Shown here in pieces: positions 32,580-44,800 of a stretch of DNA of 64,000 nucleotides. The stretch's first letter is position 1. Each line of letters opens with the position of its first letter. The translations under genes were made by a program, and so were the position numbers. The stretch is from Lineus longissimus (taxonomy: Eukaryota; Nemertea; Pilidiophora; Heteronemertea; Lineidae), in contig NC_088313.1 of assembly GCF_910592395.1 (NCBI RefSeq), forward strand, positions 8,000,501 through 8,064,500, written 5' to 3'. The notes below the pieces were generated by a model that was not told the DNA's origin, did no database searches, and was given only the letters and a program-made list of their open reading frames with translations.

Positions 32580-34494
32580 ATGACCTACTGGTTTGACGGC
32601 TCAGAGTTGGCCTCGAACTTTTGCCTGAAATGATCTTCTACTTGAGAGCAGTCCTTCCAAATATGCCCCTCATGCTTACAAATCAAACAAGTCACAGTGG
32701 ACCGCCTGTCGTTCTGTCCGTAGCGAGTCCTCCTGTTGTTTTCTGACGAACCAGGAGCAGCATCCTCTCTGTCCCCGTTGTTCCCAGTATCTCTACGCTG
32801 TCCAGCATCACAACCACCATGGGCCCCTCTGCCGAAAGCACCACCCCTATTGGATGCATTAGGGTTGTTTCCTCTGTCAAACCGTCCACGGCCACGCCCA
32901 AGTCCACGTGATGATTGTCTGTCTGTTCCACTCTGTGCACCATACTGTGGGGTTGGCTAATAGCAGCGACACTGCCTGCTGTGGTCGACTGGTTGGTGGC
33001 CAGCAGGTGGCTTTCATAAGACTTAGCCTGACGGAGCACTTCTTCAATCGGTTTGTCCTTGTATTAGTGGAGTTTATCCCCCAAGGGAGTATCACGGAGT
33101 GATAGATATAACTGTAGCCCAAGGTCACACATTTGCCTTCCATATGCTCGCTTACTGTAGAGACACAGCCTGAATGCCAAATCATCCAATGACTCTTCCG
33201 GTTCCCTCTTTACATCGCGCAGGCGGGCTGCCCACTCCGAGCGCTCACCAATGAAGTGGGTGTCCAGGGCCTTAACTAGGCCATCAAAGGTGACACTTGT
33301 ACCCTGGAGATCCATACTAGCAAACACCCTACTCGCGCGTCCTTGTAGCTTGATACGCAAAAGCTCTAATTTCTCCTCCTTTGTCCAATCCAGTGTCACT
33401 GCATTAAAGTTTGCCAGGTAAGCCTCCCAATCCACTTTGGATTCATCAAACACTTTGATATTTGGGGGTTTGTGACGAGGTTTTGTCTGTGGAGTTTTGG
33501 TGGAACCGCCAAAAGAAGAGTTGTGGTAGTTATTCACAACTGGTGCCTCAAATTTACTTGTGTTCATAACATCCCCCTCAGTGCTGGCAACCGGTAACGA
33601 TCCAGTGCCTGCGGGAGGGAGAGACGCAGACGCTGGTGGGGCCTGTCCCCGAGTAGTGGGCAAGCTGTGTGACGTGTGTGTGTTCGCTACTGTGGCTGGC
33701 AGCCATTGGTCCCCAGCAGTGGCCGGTAACGATCCAGACACCACAGGGTGACCAGGCGGTGGGCAAGGCTGAAGCTGACCAGCTGAAGTGGTAGATGCAA
33801 GACTAGTTCCAGAAGTAAGTGTGGCCATGCTCGAATGAGCTGCCACTGGACTGTTCAATGACATGCATGAACATGGTATAGCCTGGTGGGTACCACTAAC
33901 AGGCATATCAGTCGATTTGACCGCTTGAAAAGCAAGGGAATCCTGTGCTATCACCTGCTGGTGAGCTGCAAGATGAGGTTGGTCCTCCGTCTGCGTGGTC
34001 CCTGTCCTTAGCGAAATTGGCTCCGGAGCTGATATTGTAAGCTCGGGAGCAAAGGTATGATGTGTCCCAGGAAAACTAACTGACGCCTCAGGTGGCTGGG
34101 GGTCAGAGGGCAACTCAGGCCATGGAATGCCTTCTGCTTGCCTCAAGGTGGTGTGACCCTGGTGAGAAAGAGTAGGTGGCCCTGGTGAATGTACAGAGTG
34201 ATATGGCTGAGTGGGAGGAGCCATTGGAGTGGAGTGCATGGGTGGCATGCAGGTTCCCTCCATTGGAGTGTTGTCATAAGATGTACCGTCCATATCAAGG
34301 GAGATGGCTGAAAAAAGATCAGACAAATGCTTCCTAACAGTGCCAAAAAACCCAAGTGACTCCCTGGACCTGGTAACATCTGGAGACTCAACAACAGCCT
34401 GTTCTGGTATACGTGGAATAGCTCCTTGGAGCTGCCGACCTCGCAGCTGCATCCCCATTTGCATCCCTTGGTTTGCCATGCTGCAAGTATTCAC
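32580..34494 (-). pseudogene. Gypsy gag with CCHC knuckle, broken
   Basis: The frame runs from 34494 (MNTCSMANQGM) to an in-frame TAA at 33064-33066, then stays open in the same frame to about 32870. The N-terminal 300 residues are Pro/Ser/Thr-rich. The capsid-like block follows (FDESKVDWEAYLANFNAVT..W..EEKLELLRIKLQGRASRVF), which is typical of gypsy gag. After the stop the protein reaches an RG-rich basic stretch that needs a frame change. A CCHC knuckle follows at about 32650-32695, TCLICKHEGHIWKDC, with exact C-x2-C-x4-H-x4-C spacing. Gag would package element RNA. One stop and at least one frameshift make it inactive. Confidence 0.75.
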
Positions 34495-34918
34495 TCTGCC
34501 TTAAAGGAGGATCAGCACCCTGCTATGTAGAAATAAAGCCCTGTATACGATCAAGCACACAGAACCAACATGCACTCATCAGCAAGTATCATATACATGC
34601 ATGCAATCTGCAACTAAACATGCAATATCAAGTTACATGTGAGGAAAAATAAATCACATACTAATACATGCATTAGCAAAATACAACCATTACCTGGGAA
34701 AAAAATGCATTAGGTACATTCATCCATGCATCGACTACTATGAAAAACATGTGAAACATGTAAATCAATGAAGCATGTGACACAATCAACCATGTGAAAC
34801 TATGAATGCAATTAGGTAGGCCTAGTTCAAACCTGTGTACAAAATGCAACAATGTGCAAATCACACTGGATAGCAGGTGTTAAAATCAGCCCCAGTGATA
34901 TCCATGCATGAAAGTTCT

Positions 34919-35605
34919 TTACATCTGCGCATCCTCTTGTCGCATCATCTGCAGGCCTTGGGTGATCGCCCTTCTAATGCTAAAGTGATACAAGTCCAGC
35001 CCTCGGTGTGATGTAAAGTGGATATCTCCACTTACGCTTGTGGCCAGATTCACAAGGATCGATCGATCATGTTTGTATCGCACAATTAGCTTAGAATATT
35101 GTTCCTCGCGACACTTCAGGAGCAACTTCTCATTGAAAGATTTCCTCCTTGCATCAAAATGTTCTGCCGATGTGTTTCTGCACCGTTTCCTATTAACAAC
35201 TTGGCACAGGATGATTTTTCACAAAACTGGGCAGCTCTCCTTCAACTGCTTGCACAAAGTAACCAAGGTGCCAAGGACATTCTCCGTCAGCTGTTCGTCT
35301 GGTATGTGTGGGCTAGCCACTAAATCATTAGTGCCCAGTTCCAGAATAAGCAGGTTCGGCTGTATCCTCGTCACAGCATTTTGTACAAAAGCACGACCGG
35401 CCTCATCACATTGCAGGCCCCCCAGGCCAGCAAGGTTCACAGTCTCCTCCGGCAAGCCTAACTTTGCTGCTAAGTTAAAGGTAATAGGCACCGAAGCCGG
35501 CGCACCCAGCTCCTCCAGCAGAAATCGCCTGTAGCGCACAACAAAAGAGTGTCCCGTAACAAGAATCCTCATCCCCACTTGGCAATGTATAGTAATGTTA
35601 CACAC
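34919..35605 (-). pseudogene. SGNH (GDSL) hydrolase ORF of a Ngaro/DIRS-type element, one frameshift
   Basis: The frame 35605-35219 carries SGNH block I (RILVTGHSFV, catalytic Ser), block II (LAGLGG) and block III (LELGTNDL, the G-x-N-D box). It shifts frame at about 35219 and continues 35218-34919 with GDIHFTSHRGLDLYH, the D-x-x-H block with the catalytic His. All catalytic blocks are therefore present across the break. SGNH hydrolase ORFs are a known extra gene of Ngaro-type tyrosine-recombinase retrotransposons. This one lies about 400 bp beyond the Ngaro terminal repeat copy at 36009-36182, in the same orientation as the pol gene. It may belong to the split element or to an adjacent copy. 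Confidence 0.7.
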
Positions 35606-36008
35606 AGTACATACCGGTACACACGCTTACGCAATACATGTCCGTGTAGATTCCCGTCCTGTTCCCGGCCTTCTCAAAAACACCCGAATAAAGTCAATCA
35701 GAAGATTCCATGATAGTTCGAAATGGAAGGTCGCCAATGAATGATATCTGCCGTTAAACGTGGAGGGATAAATCAGACTCAGATATGATGTTTGCTATCA
35801 CTTTTATTCCATGTTTCTCATCAACTCGAACGTGTGTACATCAAGCCATTACAGCGAAGTTCGGCATTTGGCCGTGGCGGCGCTATCGTCCGGTGTCTCC
35901 GGGATTGCGCGGGAAGGGGTTCATACAGGCTGATACCATACAAGGACGGTGGATGGGGAGGAGGACGGTAAAAAGTCCAAGTTGTAGAGTTGCTTTCACT
36001 TCAGAATC

Positions 36009-36182
36009 TTTAGGCGAGTGGGGAAACAATCGCGTGATGTCTCCCTAAGACAAAGAACTAATTTGCATACATCGAAGAGTGATGAGAATATAAACAATGT
36101 CCTCAAATATTGAGGTTAGCAGTTCAGCGCAGGTCAGCGCAAAGTCTATTATGATGGATGACTCCCTCATAATATGCATTTA
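36009..36182 (-). repeat. Ngaro terminal repeat, 3' copy
   Basis: It starts TTTAGGCGAGTGGGG and ends ATAATATGCATTTA. It matches 52135-52323 closely apart from a 15-bp length difference and a few substitutions. Confidence 0.85.
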
Positions 36183-36966
36183 TCCCCTAGACACACCTAG
36201 AATGACTAACACAACACAGTGTATAGATTGATTATGGACCGATTAGGCCAAGATTTGAGATCTATATTTATTTGCCAAACGGGCTACATGGAGAGAGCAT
36301 TCTCTGCAAAACATTACAAAGGAAACCCTAGAATGGGTAAAAGGTAAATGCGTCACGTGACCCAAGAGATTGAATTTATGGTCACGTGACCATAAATCAA
36401 ATAAAATAGACAATTTGCTGAAACGGTTGAGAGGGTACCGCCACAAGCCGAAGGTCACTGAGGCCACCCCACAACCGGCAGAAAATGCTCTCTCAAAATA
36501 AATCCCGGCGAACCGCCGAGTGAAAATAATGACGCATATAATGACGCTAGATATTTAAAACCGCAGCACATCACTCAAGTCTACGTGTAAGTAGCAATGA
36601 CGAGGTGAAATAATGTATATATTAGAGTTACAACTGTCGCGTCCACCAATTATAACACCGTGTTATGACAAATTTGGTATATATGAGACTAATAATCTAA
36701 GACGAAATGTCTAAACCGAGTACCAAGACTATGTCGAAATCAACCCAGCAGCCTAAGTCTGACTGGGAGGAGTGTATATATGAAACTACTACACAGATAC
36801 AAAACACACCTGACAGCCCAAGTCTGACCAGGACAATAACAAATGACCTACAAGGTCGCGAACCAAAGCCCGCCGTGCGCTTGGCACATCCTGTCGTATG
36901 TTAGCAGGCACGAGTCAAAATCGCCTCGGGTAAATGTATTGAGATGATTGTTGACACGAGAATTAG

Positions 36967-37910
36967 TTATAAAACATGTATATATTTTCTGAAGGCATCG
37001 GATGACCACCTGCCTGCTGCCCGGATGTAGGCATCGGATTTGCCCTCGATTGCGGATTGTGTTGCAGCCCCAATTCGCAAACTGTGCCCCTTAAAGCGGG
37101 AAGAGTCTAGACCGCAGAAAGAGAGTGCACGCTTGAGTGTACCGTCGAAGTCCTTGCGCAGGAAAGGAGAGTCACCGGGATGGCAGAAAAGCAGCCCGGG
37201 TGATAAACCCCGTACAGCCAAAAAGCCCCTCACGTGTTCTAATGGGCAAAATTGCGACCTAGCAGAAAGGCGCAAGGTTTGAGAGCCTTGTGTGTTGCTA
37301 GACTTAAATCTTCGAAAAGATACCAGGAGCCCATCGATTCGAGCGTCAAGTCGAACAAGTGAAGGCAGTTGGCTAGACGGGATTTAGTCGAAGGGAGCAT
37401 CTCTCCCACCCTAAGAAAGGCACTGAAACCAAGTACTAGGGCAGTCTGAAACATGACCGAGTTATAGTCTGAAGACGTAACAAGTGGGGCCGCAACCAAT
37501 AATTTGGAAAGGATTTCCCTGGTAACGGGCAAGCGGACATCCGGGTGCGCACGCAAATATTTGGCGGCGCAAAGTAATTTAGCCACAACGAATGATTTGG
37601 TCGGGTCAGCCATGTCATTAAGCTTATGTAAATAGGATATAGCCGACATGCTGGACGCAAAAGACGAAGGGGAATACCCACGGCCGTGCAAAAAGGCAAT
37701 GAAAAGAGTTAAAATGGGCACCAGATAGGAAGGAAGACGTAGTTTCGTTTTGATGTAGTCGTTGAAAAATGGAGCGAAAATGTCCCAGGTCCTACGATAA
37801 GCCACCATAGTGGACGATGCAACCATGTTACTGCGCAATTCACTCAACGCAGATTCCATCCATCCGGGTAAAGCTCTGGAGGAATCGGTGTGGGCGTTGG
37901 GTCCGCCCAA
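36967..37910 (-). pseudogene. Tyrosine recombinase domain of the Ngaro-like element
   Basis: Two frames, 37910-37239 and 37275-36967, overlap with a frameshift near 37255. The N-terminal core-binding part is followed by the first catalytic Arg in LGFSAFLRVGEM. After the shift come GHSLRIGAAT (H-x-x-R box) and RAAGRWSSDAFRKYI, with Trp at the second His position and the catalytic Tyr. This R-H-R-W-Y set is characteristic of DIRS-type retrotransposon recombinases. The enzyme inserts circular cDNA without target duplication. It joins the RT/RNase H frame upstream near 37870 by another frame change. Confidence 0.82.
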
Positions 37911-39526
37911 GGCGCCCGTTTGCAGAACGCATGTATCTGTAAACGAGAAAGCATGTCAGCGAATACATTCTTTTTCCCAGGAATATGCTTTGCTCTCACA
38001 ACGATATTATGCACGAGGTAGGCTTTTACCAGGGACCGTACCAGGGACATTATCTGCGGTTCTTTAGATGTTTGTTTGTTTATGATGGACACTATGGCTT
38101 GGTTATCAGTGAAGAATACTATGTTCTGGTTGGCCCAATTTTTGCCCCATATCAAAACGGTTAACACGATAGGGAACAGCTCCAAGGTGGCGATGTTAAA
38201 CTGTCTCCATGCCACGGGCCAGATCCCGTAAAACCAATGAGTTTTATATAGAGCGCCAAATCCGATGCTGCCCGCGGAATCCGTGAAGAGCTGTAGTTGA
38301 TTATTTGAGAACCAGTTGTCGCCATGAAAAAATGATCTACCGTTAAATTGGTCAAGAAAAGCACGCCAAACGAGGAGGTCCTCTTTAGTCTGCTTGGTAA
38401 TACGAATATGATGATATGGGTTAGCGTAACCTATTGTAAGATCAATGAGCCGCCTGGAAAATGCACAGCCCGGCAGAACAACGGAACAGGCAAAATTGAG
38501 GCACCCAAGCAGTGACTGAAACTCAAACAGCATGGCTTTGTTTTTGGATAAAAAATAATCAAGTTTTAGCTTAAACTTTGAAATCTTATCCACGGGCAAT
38601 CGGGCCTCCATTTTTTCTGCATCAAGAGTAATGCCAAGGAATGGAAGAGCAATGGCTGGTCCGAAGGTTTTTTCCGGGGCCAGCGGAATGCCTACCTCTT
38701 TACAAAAGGCCTCAAATTTTTCCAAGTCCCTCTTAGAGGCGTCCTTGGAGAGCGAAATAAAAATAAAATCGTCCATTACATGGACCATGGAAGAAAAACC
38801 CAGCTTATTTCGGCAAATCCATTCTATGGCAGTACTAAACCTTTCGAAATGGGAGCAGGAAATGCTGGCCCCCATCGGTAACACCCGATCCATATAGTAT
38901 TTTCCCCGCCACTCGAAGCCAAGCAGGGGTAATCTTCGGGAGCAACGGGAATGATACGGAAAGCCGACTTAACATCACATTTCGCTAGGTTAACCTGTTT
39001 GTCCTGCTTTTTGATGAAGGAAATTGCATCATAGATAGAAGAATATTTAACACTAGTAAGATCTTTGGGGATGCCCTTGTTAATGGAATCGCCTTGGCGA
39101 GGGTACGACAGGTTGTGGATCATACGAAAGTCCCCAGGTTCCTTCTTAGGGACAACACCAATGGGGGATGCCCTAAAATCGGGCGTAGGTGGAGAATCAA
39201 ACGGGCCGAGAATTCTACTTTCTTGTAGCTCAGATGCAATTTTCCTATCGATGACCTCTGGATGCTTACTAGCCGACGGCGAGTTCGGGCAGAAACTGCT
39301 AGCGCGAATTCCCTGATATTCTAAACGGAAGCCGTCCGTGAAACCATCCAGCAGAAATGTGGTTAATTCATGGTCGTAACCTTCTAAATATTTCGCTAGG
39401 ACTTGAGGCTTAATTGGCGTCGGCAGCCGGCTTTGCATTGGATAGGTTGTTGTAGCGTCTAGCGGGGTTAGGTATGGTGACAATGGATTTTGGTCGAGGG
39501 TTAGACATGGCTGACGGGGAGGATGA
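37844..39526 (-). pseudogene. Ngaro-like reverse transcriptase and RNase H
   Basis: The frame enters from the TTAA junction with element B at 39527-39530 and starts LNHPPRQPCLTLDQ. RT blocks are ESRILGPFDSPP, GVVPKKEPGDFRMIHNLSYP, CDVKSAFRIIPV (catalytic Asp) and, after a frameshift near 38920, GASISCSHFERF and VMDDFIF (the YxDD box, with Met). RNase H follows with LFTDSAGSIGFG, ATLELFPIVL and FTDNQAIVSI. The frame ends at 37844, overlapping the recombinase. The first codons of the open stretch above 39530 are read-through of element B and are not part of this gene. Confidence 0.85.
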
Positions 39527-39530
39527 TTAA

Positions 39531-39556
39531 GTGCAAGTCCACGATAGCACCAGGCA
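39531..39556 (+). repeat. Element B left terminal inverted repeat
   Basis: It begins right after TTAA 39527-39530. The 26-bp core pairs with 49945-49970; similarity fades further inside. Confidence 0.8.
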
Positions 39557-40188
39557 GTGGGTGATAGAGCAATTTCACAGATTTCATTGATATTTGGTGG
39601 GTGGAGCCCCTTAGGTGAGAAATGAAATCGTGCCAAATATTTCACCAATCCCTCCAACAGGGGCTGAGATATGGGTCAGAGTTGATTTGGGGGTGATTTT
39701 GACCTTTTTTTATAGAGATCTTTAGTGGGGATAATGAGTGACCCTGCGCAGGAAATGGATAGAATATTGGATTGACCTGTTGTTATGAGTGAATACATGA
39801 CAAGAGCTACCCAAATACAAAAAAGCATAGCCAAATGACCTTCGATGTTGTTGTACTAGGCCTACCCCTACCCCTATCTCAAAGGGGTCAATGAAACATG
39901 GTGAACTTTCAGCCCGGATATCTCACCCTTTGCAGGGAGTTGGGCAATGGTTCTTTGCCTGTCGGATACTTTATGATGTCAAGATCTAAAATCAAGAATA
40001 AAAACGTTGTCCGCTCTGTTCAGCTAGGAATGCCAAAGCTTGAAAGTTAGGCCAAATTTGATCATTTTGGGCTGTCGCCACCTATTGGGAATGACTTGAA
40101 CTAGTATGATTTTCTACAGAAATTGATTATACGTGCATCACCGATATCCCTGCGGGAGATATAAGCTTAGGGACCATCTCAACAGTAT

Positions 40189-40231
40189 TTTGAGGCCAAG
40201 AAGACTAGGTCACCCAGTCTTGGGGTCCGAC
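40189..40231 (+). repeat. Single end of the 16.4-kb MITE family
   Basis: TTTTGAGGCCAAGAAGACTA followed by a (C)-rich tract matches the arm at 16383-16432 with a few changes. No second arm was found nearby. It lies in the 3' non-coding part of element B. Confidence 0.5.
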
Positions 40232-41885
40232 CCCCCTCCCCCTCAAATTCAATTTATTCATCAAAAAGATCAGGTAAAAAATGTCAAGTATGCTCGAGGA
40301 CAGAAAAAAGAAACTTCAGTTCCAAAAGGGCAAAATAGACACGACAGTGGTGAATGGCACAGATGATTGAATGTAGTATAATAAACAATATAATATGCTG
40401 TACTACCGGAGTAGAGGTAGAGGAAAATGATAAAATGAACTTCAGCCCCATCCCCACTTCATATGGCAGGACACAGCCTTTCTTTCAGATTGTGCCCATT
40501 TTACTGATGGGGTTAATCCATGCACATGCTCAGGCTAGGAAGTATAGCTTTATATTCTAAACCAAACTAGAAAGGGTTATTTAGCTGAATGTCGCTTCTA
40601 CTGTACTAGATGATCCATCACAACATGTACATGTACATGCTACCAGAAGTACATTTGGTGTCATCAGGGTGGTGAAAGACATGGAGCTGAACAGTCATTG
40701 CATCGGCAAAAATATCCCCGTTATGTCCAATCACAGGGCTAGGTACCCATGTAATACTAGGTACAATGAAGAACTGTTTGAAGGAATAGGTAAGGCCCCC
40801 TAAGCCTAACCTGAGGTAGCGTGGCCATCGGCTTCTCGTTTTATATTGTTAGTTTCAGCATCATTTCTTCATTTCAATACAAATCATGGCCTACTTCCAG
40901 CCTTATTGACAGAGATGGATGAACAACGTGATGTATAAGATTATTTTCTTTTAATATGAAAATATAATGTTATTATAGACTAATTACAAAAAAAGATATC
41001 GCTGCATCGAGAAATAATACTCTTTACATGATGTGTACATGGGCATATACATGAATGTGGTATGTCACCACCTGCAGAGACCATGGAAACAAAAAATGTA
41101 ATAACCACTTTAAATCAGAGCAGCACTCACAACAGCATTAACCATGCCAACAAAGACTGGCTCACTATTCAGAAATTCTGAAACACGTAAAGTACTGTCA
41201 ATGGTATAAATACTGCTGGGCAAAATTGAGTATGGGGAACATGTCTGAAAATTACACAGATTCATAACTGACATTCCTGATAGTCTTGACTTCTGAGGGT
41301 TACTCGGGTAGGCACCTGCCAGTGCAAAGAACCAGCATTATACTGAAACTTCCTCAGCCACTGTCCACCAAGAGATACAGGTCATTCATCGATACAGGCA
41401 AGCCCTTCATACTCACATTCTCAATTTTCAAATTCAAAACCAAAATAAGTGGAAATTGGGCTATGGATTTTCACAGCAGGCTTCAACTGTTCATCGACAA
41501 TAAACCACCAGCTAGGCTATTCTAACCAATGTGAGGGGTAGTAGTCATGATCCTCTTATGGGACCGGTACTGTACATTACTATTGTTGACTCGAAATGCT
41601 TTCTGAATACAATGCACATTATTATTGTACACTCAAGAGGATACTATGCTGATTAGTGCACCCATGATCACTTTAGTCAAGGGTATGGCAAGCTGCAACA
41701 AGATTGAGAGATTCACGCTAAATGCAGGGGCATGGCGATCAACCCATAAGCTACGCAGCTGAATGGAATGATAACGCTAGATCGAACGAAAAGACTTGAC
41801 TGAAGACTAGCTGTCTGCAATCCAATCATGATAAAATGGTTCCAAACGAAGTCATCAAAACCAATGAGTTCATAGGTGAAGTTGG

Positions 41886-44800
41886 TTATACTAGTATCCC
41901 TACTTCTGTCATAACCTTTCTACGAAGACTGTAGCGCTTGACTGTCTCCTGGTGTACCTCTTCTTGGGCATCCTCTTGTGCCTCATCTTCCTCGGAGTGG
42001 CCCGATACTTCTGAAAGCTGTCCCTGCTTTTGTTTTGCAGAGAGGCGACTGAAGTAGGACATGACCTGTGTTGAAGTCAGCCACTGATCCTTGGGAAACA
42101 TCATCTTCAGGCGCTTTGCAACGTTAGTTGGATTTTCTTTGAACCCAGTCACACCTTTCATAAATTCCTCATACAAATATCTCCGCACTTCTGCAGAAAA
42201 CCGTCTTGAGGTCTTCTGTCCTCGAAGAGCCCAGCCTGCAAAAAGCAAAGATTGTTCTGAATCTGCATCTGTCTTGCTCCTTACTACAACAGATGCGGAG
42301 GGTTGTCCAACTTTGGCTATGGCACCAACTCGCCCAGCCCATTTCCGCTTTAACTTGTCCATCACGGTTTCCTTGAGTGTCACACTTGTGTGGGAGCCAT
42401 AGGCCAAATGTTCTGTCAGGTCCTCTTGTGATTTGAAAAATTGGTCACATCCATTTTCAGGGCACGGGATTTCCACCTTGTTGATTTCACCTTGTGCCTT
42501 CATTGCTCCAACACCTACACTAGGCCGCGTATACACACTGAGTGTCACTCCAGTTGGAGCTAATGCAGCAGCTTGCTTGCTCTCCAGTTTGGGGTATGGA
42601 AAGAACTCGCCAGTACCAATACTGTATGCCTTCCAAACACGGATTCCACCGTCCTCATAACGAAAGTTGGTAAATGACGTGATTCCTGGCCATGTCAGAG
42701 CCTTAGGTGCACCAGCTGCAAGTGTCACAACAGAAACATAGCAGCATCTGACACCACCATATGACTCCAGCGCATCCTTCATCTCAGATGCATTAGTAAC
42801 ATCATGTCCCTCACACACAAAGCGTTGTATGTGGGACTTCATGGGCGCGATCTTCCTGTCGCAGATGTCCTTTCCTGCCTGTGCTTCAGAAAAGTCATAT
42901 TGCCTGATAGTGAGGCCTGTGATCTGTTGCAGGTTTTTCATCGATATTAGTAAGGATGCATTATGATAACAACCTGCATTATCTGAGCGTAAGAATACGT
43001 CCTTCACTGTAGGTGTCTCCAACTTCACCTTCAATAGTGTGGCTTCCACAAGACAGAATACTGCGAACCAGTCTTGTTTGCATTGGTCCAGGACATGGAC
43101 GTAACAGTGGATCTGAAGAAAAGAAAGCACTACCTAAATAAATGAAGCTCATACGCATGTACTCATAACTACTAAAAGTATCATTTGTATCAAAACAGTC
43201 ACGTGGAAGGACTGATTGCGCTGCAGGATGTAACCATTGAGACCACAGGTACAGCAGCGACAGTCAGCAAAGTTATTGTATAAAGACACTTCCTTTCCTA
43301 TAATGCAGAGTTATAGTGCATGTTTCGGGTTTGACTAAGTAATTTATCTAGATCCAATATCAGTTTTCATTTCATTTTAAGCTTCACTTCACTCTGACAT
43401 TGATGTTTTCTCAGAATGTTTGATTCTATACACACCTGAAATTCGTTCCCCTCAACACGAGTTATGACAGCAGACACATGCCAGGAAACACCCTTTTTTC
43501 CAAACCAATCCTGCTGCGCTTCCCTATATTTCGTTGGCAGAAACTTCATGGCCCAATCCATTGTTATTAGTGCCTGATGTGGTTGCAGCTCTTGAAGAAT
43601 CTGAACTTTGCATCTCTCTTGGTTCTTCGCTCTCATTATATGGGATTTCAGATGCAGAACTTTTTCTCGGCCGGCTTCGAAGTCGTACTTCAGTTCTTCT
43701 AACTGCTTTTCGTACCTACAATGAAGAGCATAACAATTATCAAAGAGAATAAAGTGAAATAGGGCCTACAAAGGCTAGATACACGTACATGTATTATCAA
43801 TGTTTGTTCGTGTTCAGGTATAGTATGGACTATGGGTATAGTATGGACTATGGCATCATTCCATTCCAGAACATGCTACTGGTAATGGTTTATGCAATTC
43901 TGAGATATCAAAACTACAGGGTATGACAAGTTTAGATGAGCATAGTTTTTCCACTGGTACCAGTATAGGGTCAACATTTTTGTACATTATATTCTGAAAT
44001 ATTTTTACAGTAGCAGACAGCTCAATTTACCTGTAAACCACTTCTGGGTTATCAAATGCAACTTCCATCATATCAAGCATTTCTTTCAATTCCTCACAAC
44101 GTTCACACACCAAGTCATGGTCATGGGAGCACTTGGTTTGTCCATCTGACAGAGCAAAGGTAATGCAGTGGTCTGCACACGGGTTTGCCTCACTGATGTG
44201 CAACTTGTAATCTGTCTTGAGATACTGTTTGGAAGAACGGATCTTTTTCTTCAGGTCCTCAAGAGAAGCAGCTGGATACTCTGGAAGTGGAAGCACTTGT
44301 ATTACCAAACAGTTGTGAGAAAGTAGCTAATTCCAGCAATGGTTCATCCTGAGATGAAGGGTTTAGACAGAACGAAGTATTATGGCACAAGAAACAGCCA
44401 TGATCGTTTACCATCCTCACTACACAATAATGTGTTTGAATGATCACGTGTCAGCTTGACAAAAAGCTTTTTCCCTCATTACTAAGTGGTTGATAGTGTG
44501 TTTATTTCATATAGAAATTGGGCATGGCACCGCGTAAGCAAGGATGAATCTAGATGGAGACAACATATGCCCCTCCTGTTTTCTGCAAAATAATGATTTT
44601 TCATGCATTCCTTGGTGATTCAGCAAGGAAGAAGAGCATTATTTCAATAGAAAACCAATTTCATGCCCCCTCTATTATCAAAGTCTGGATCTGGCACTGA
44701 TCAGGTTATGAAATAAAATGCCAGCTTCCCATCTGAGGATGACACAACACAATATAGTAATTGTTACTTACGAAGATCACCAAGACTTTCTGCAATGGTG

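Larger units (their letters stand above)
31692..34494 (-). mobile_element. Ty3/gypsy retrotransposon, 5' half only
   Basis: Gag, CCHC knuckle, protease and the first residues of reverse transcriptase are present in order on the minus strand. The element stops in the finger region of RT near 31700, about 300 bp from the right end of element A. No RT core, integrase or LTR was found nearby. A truncation rather than an insertion is likely, because no RT continuation was found left of element A. Confidence 0.8.

Noticed and set aside
36707-36904. Small plus-strand frame MSKPSTKTMSK
   Set aside because: Low complexity, no recognisable domain, and it lies in the non-coding tail of the Ngaro element.
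39531-39657. N-terminal extension of the Ngaro RT frame (MEGLVKYLARF..)
   Set aside because: These codons lie inside element B beyond the TTAA; the frame is open by chance across the insertion edge.
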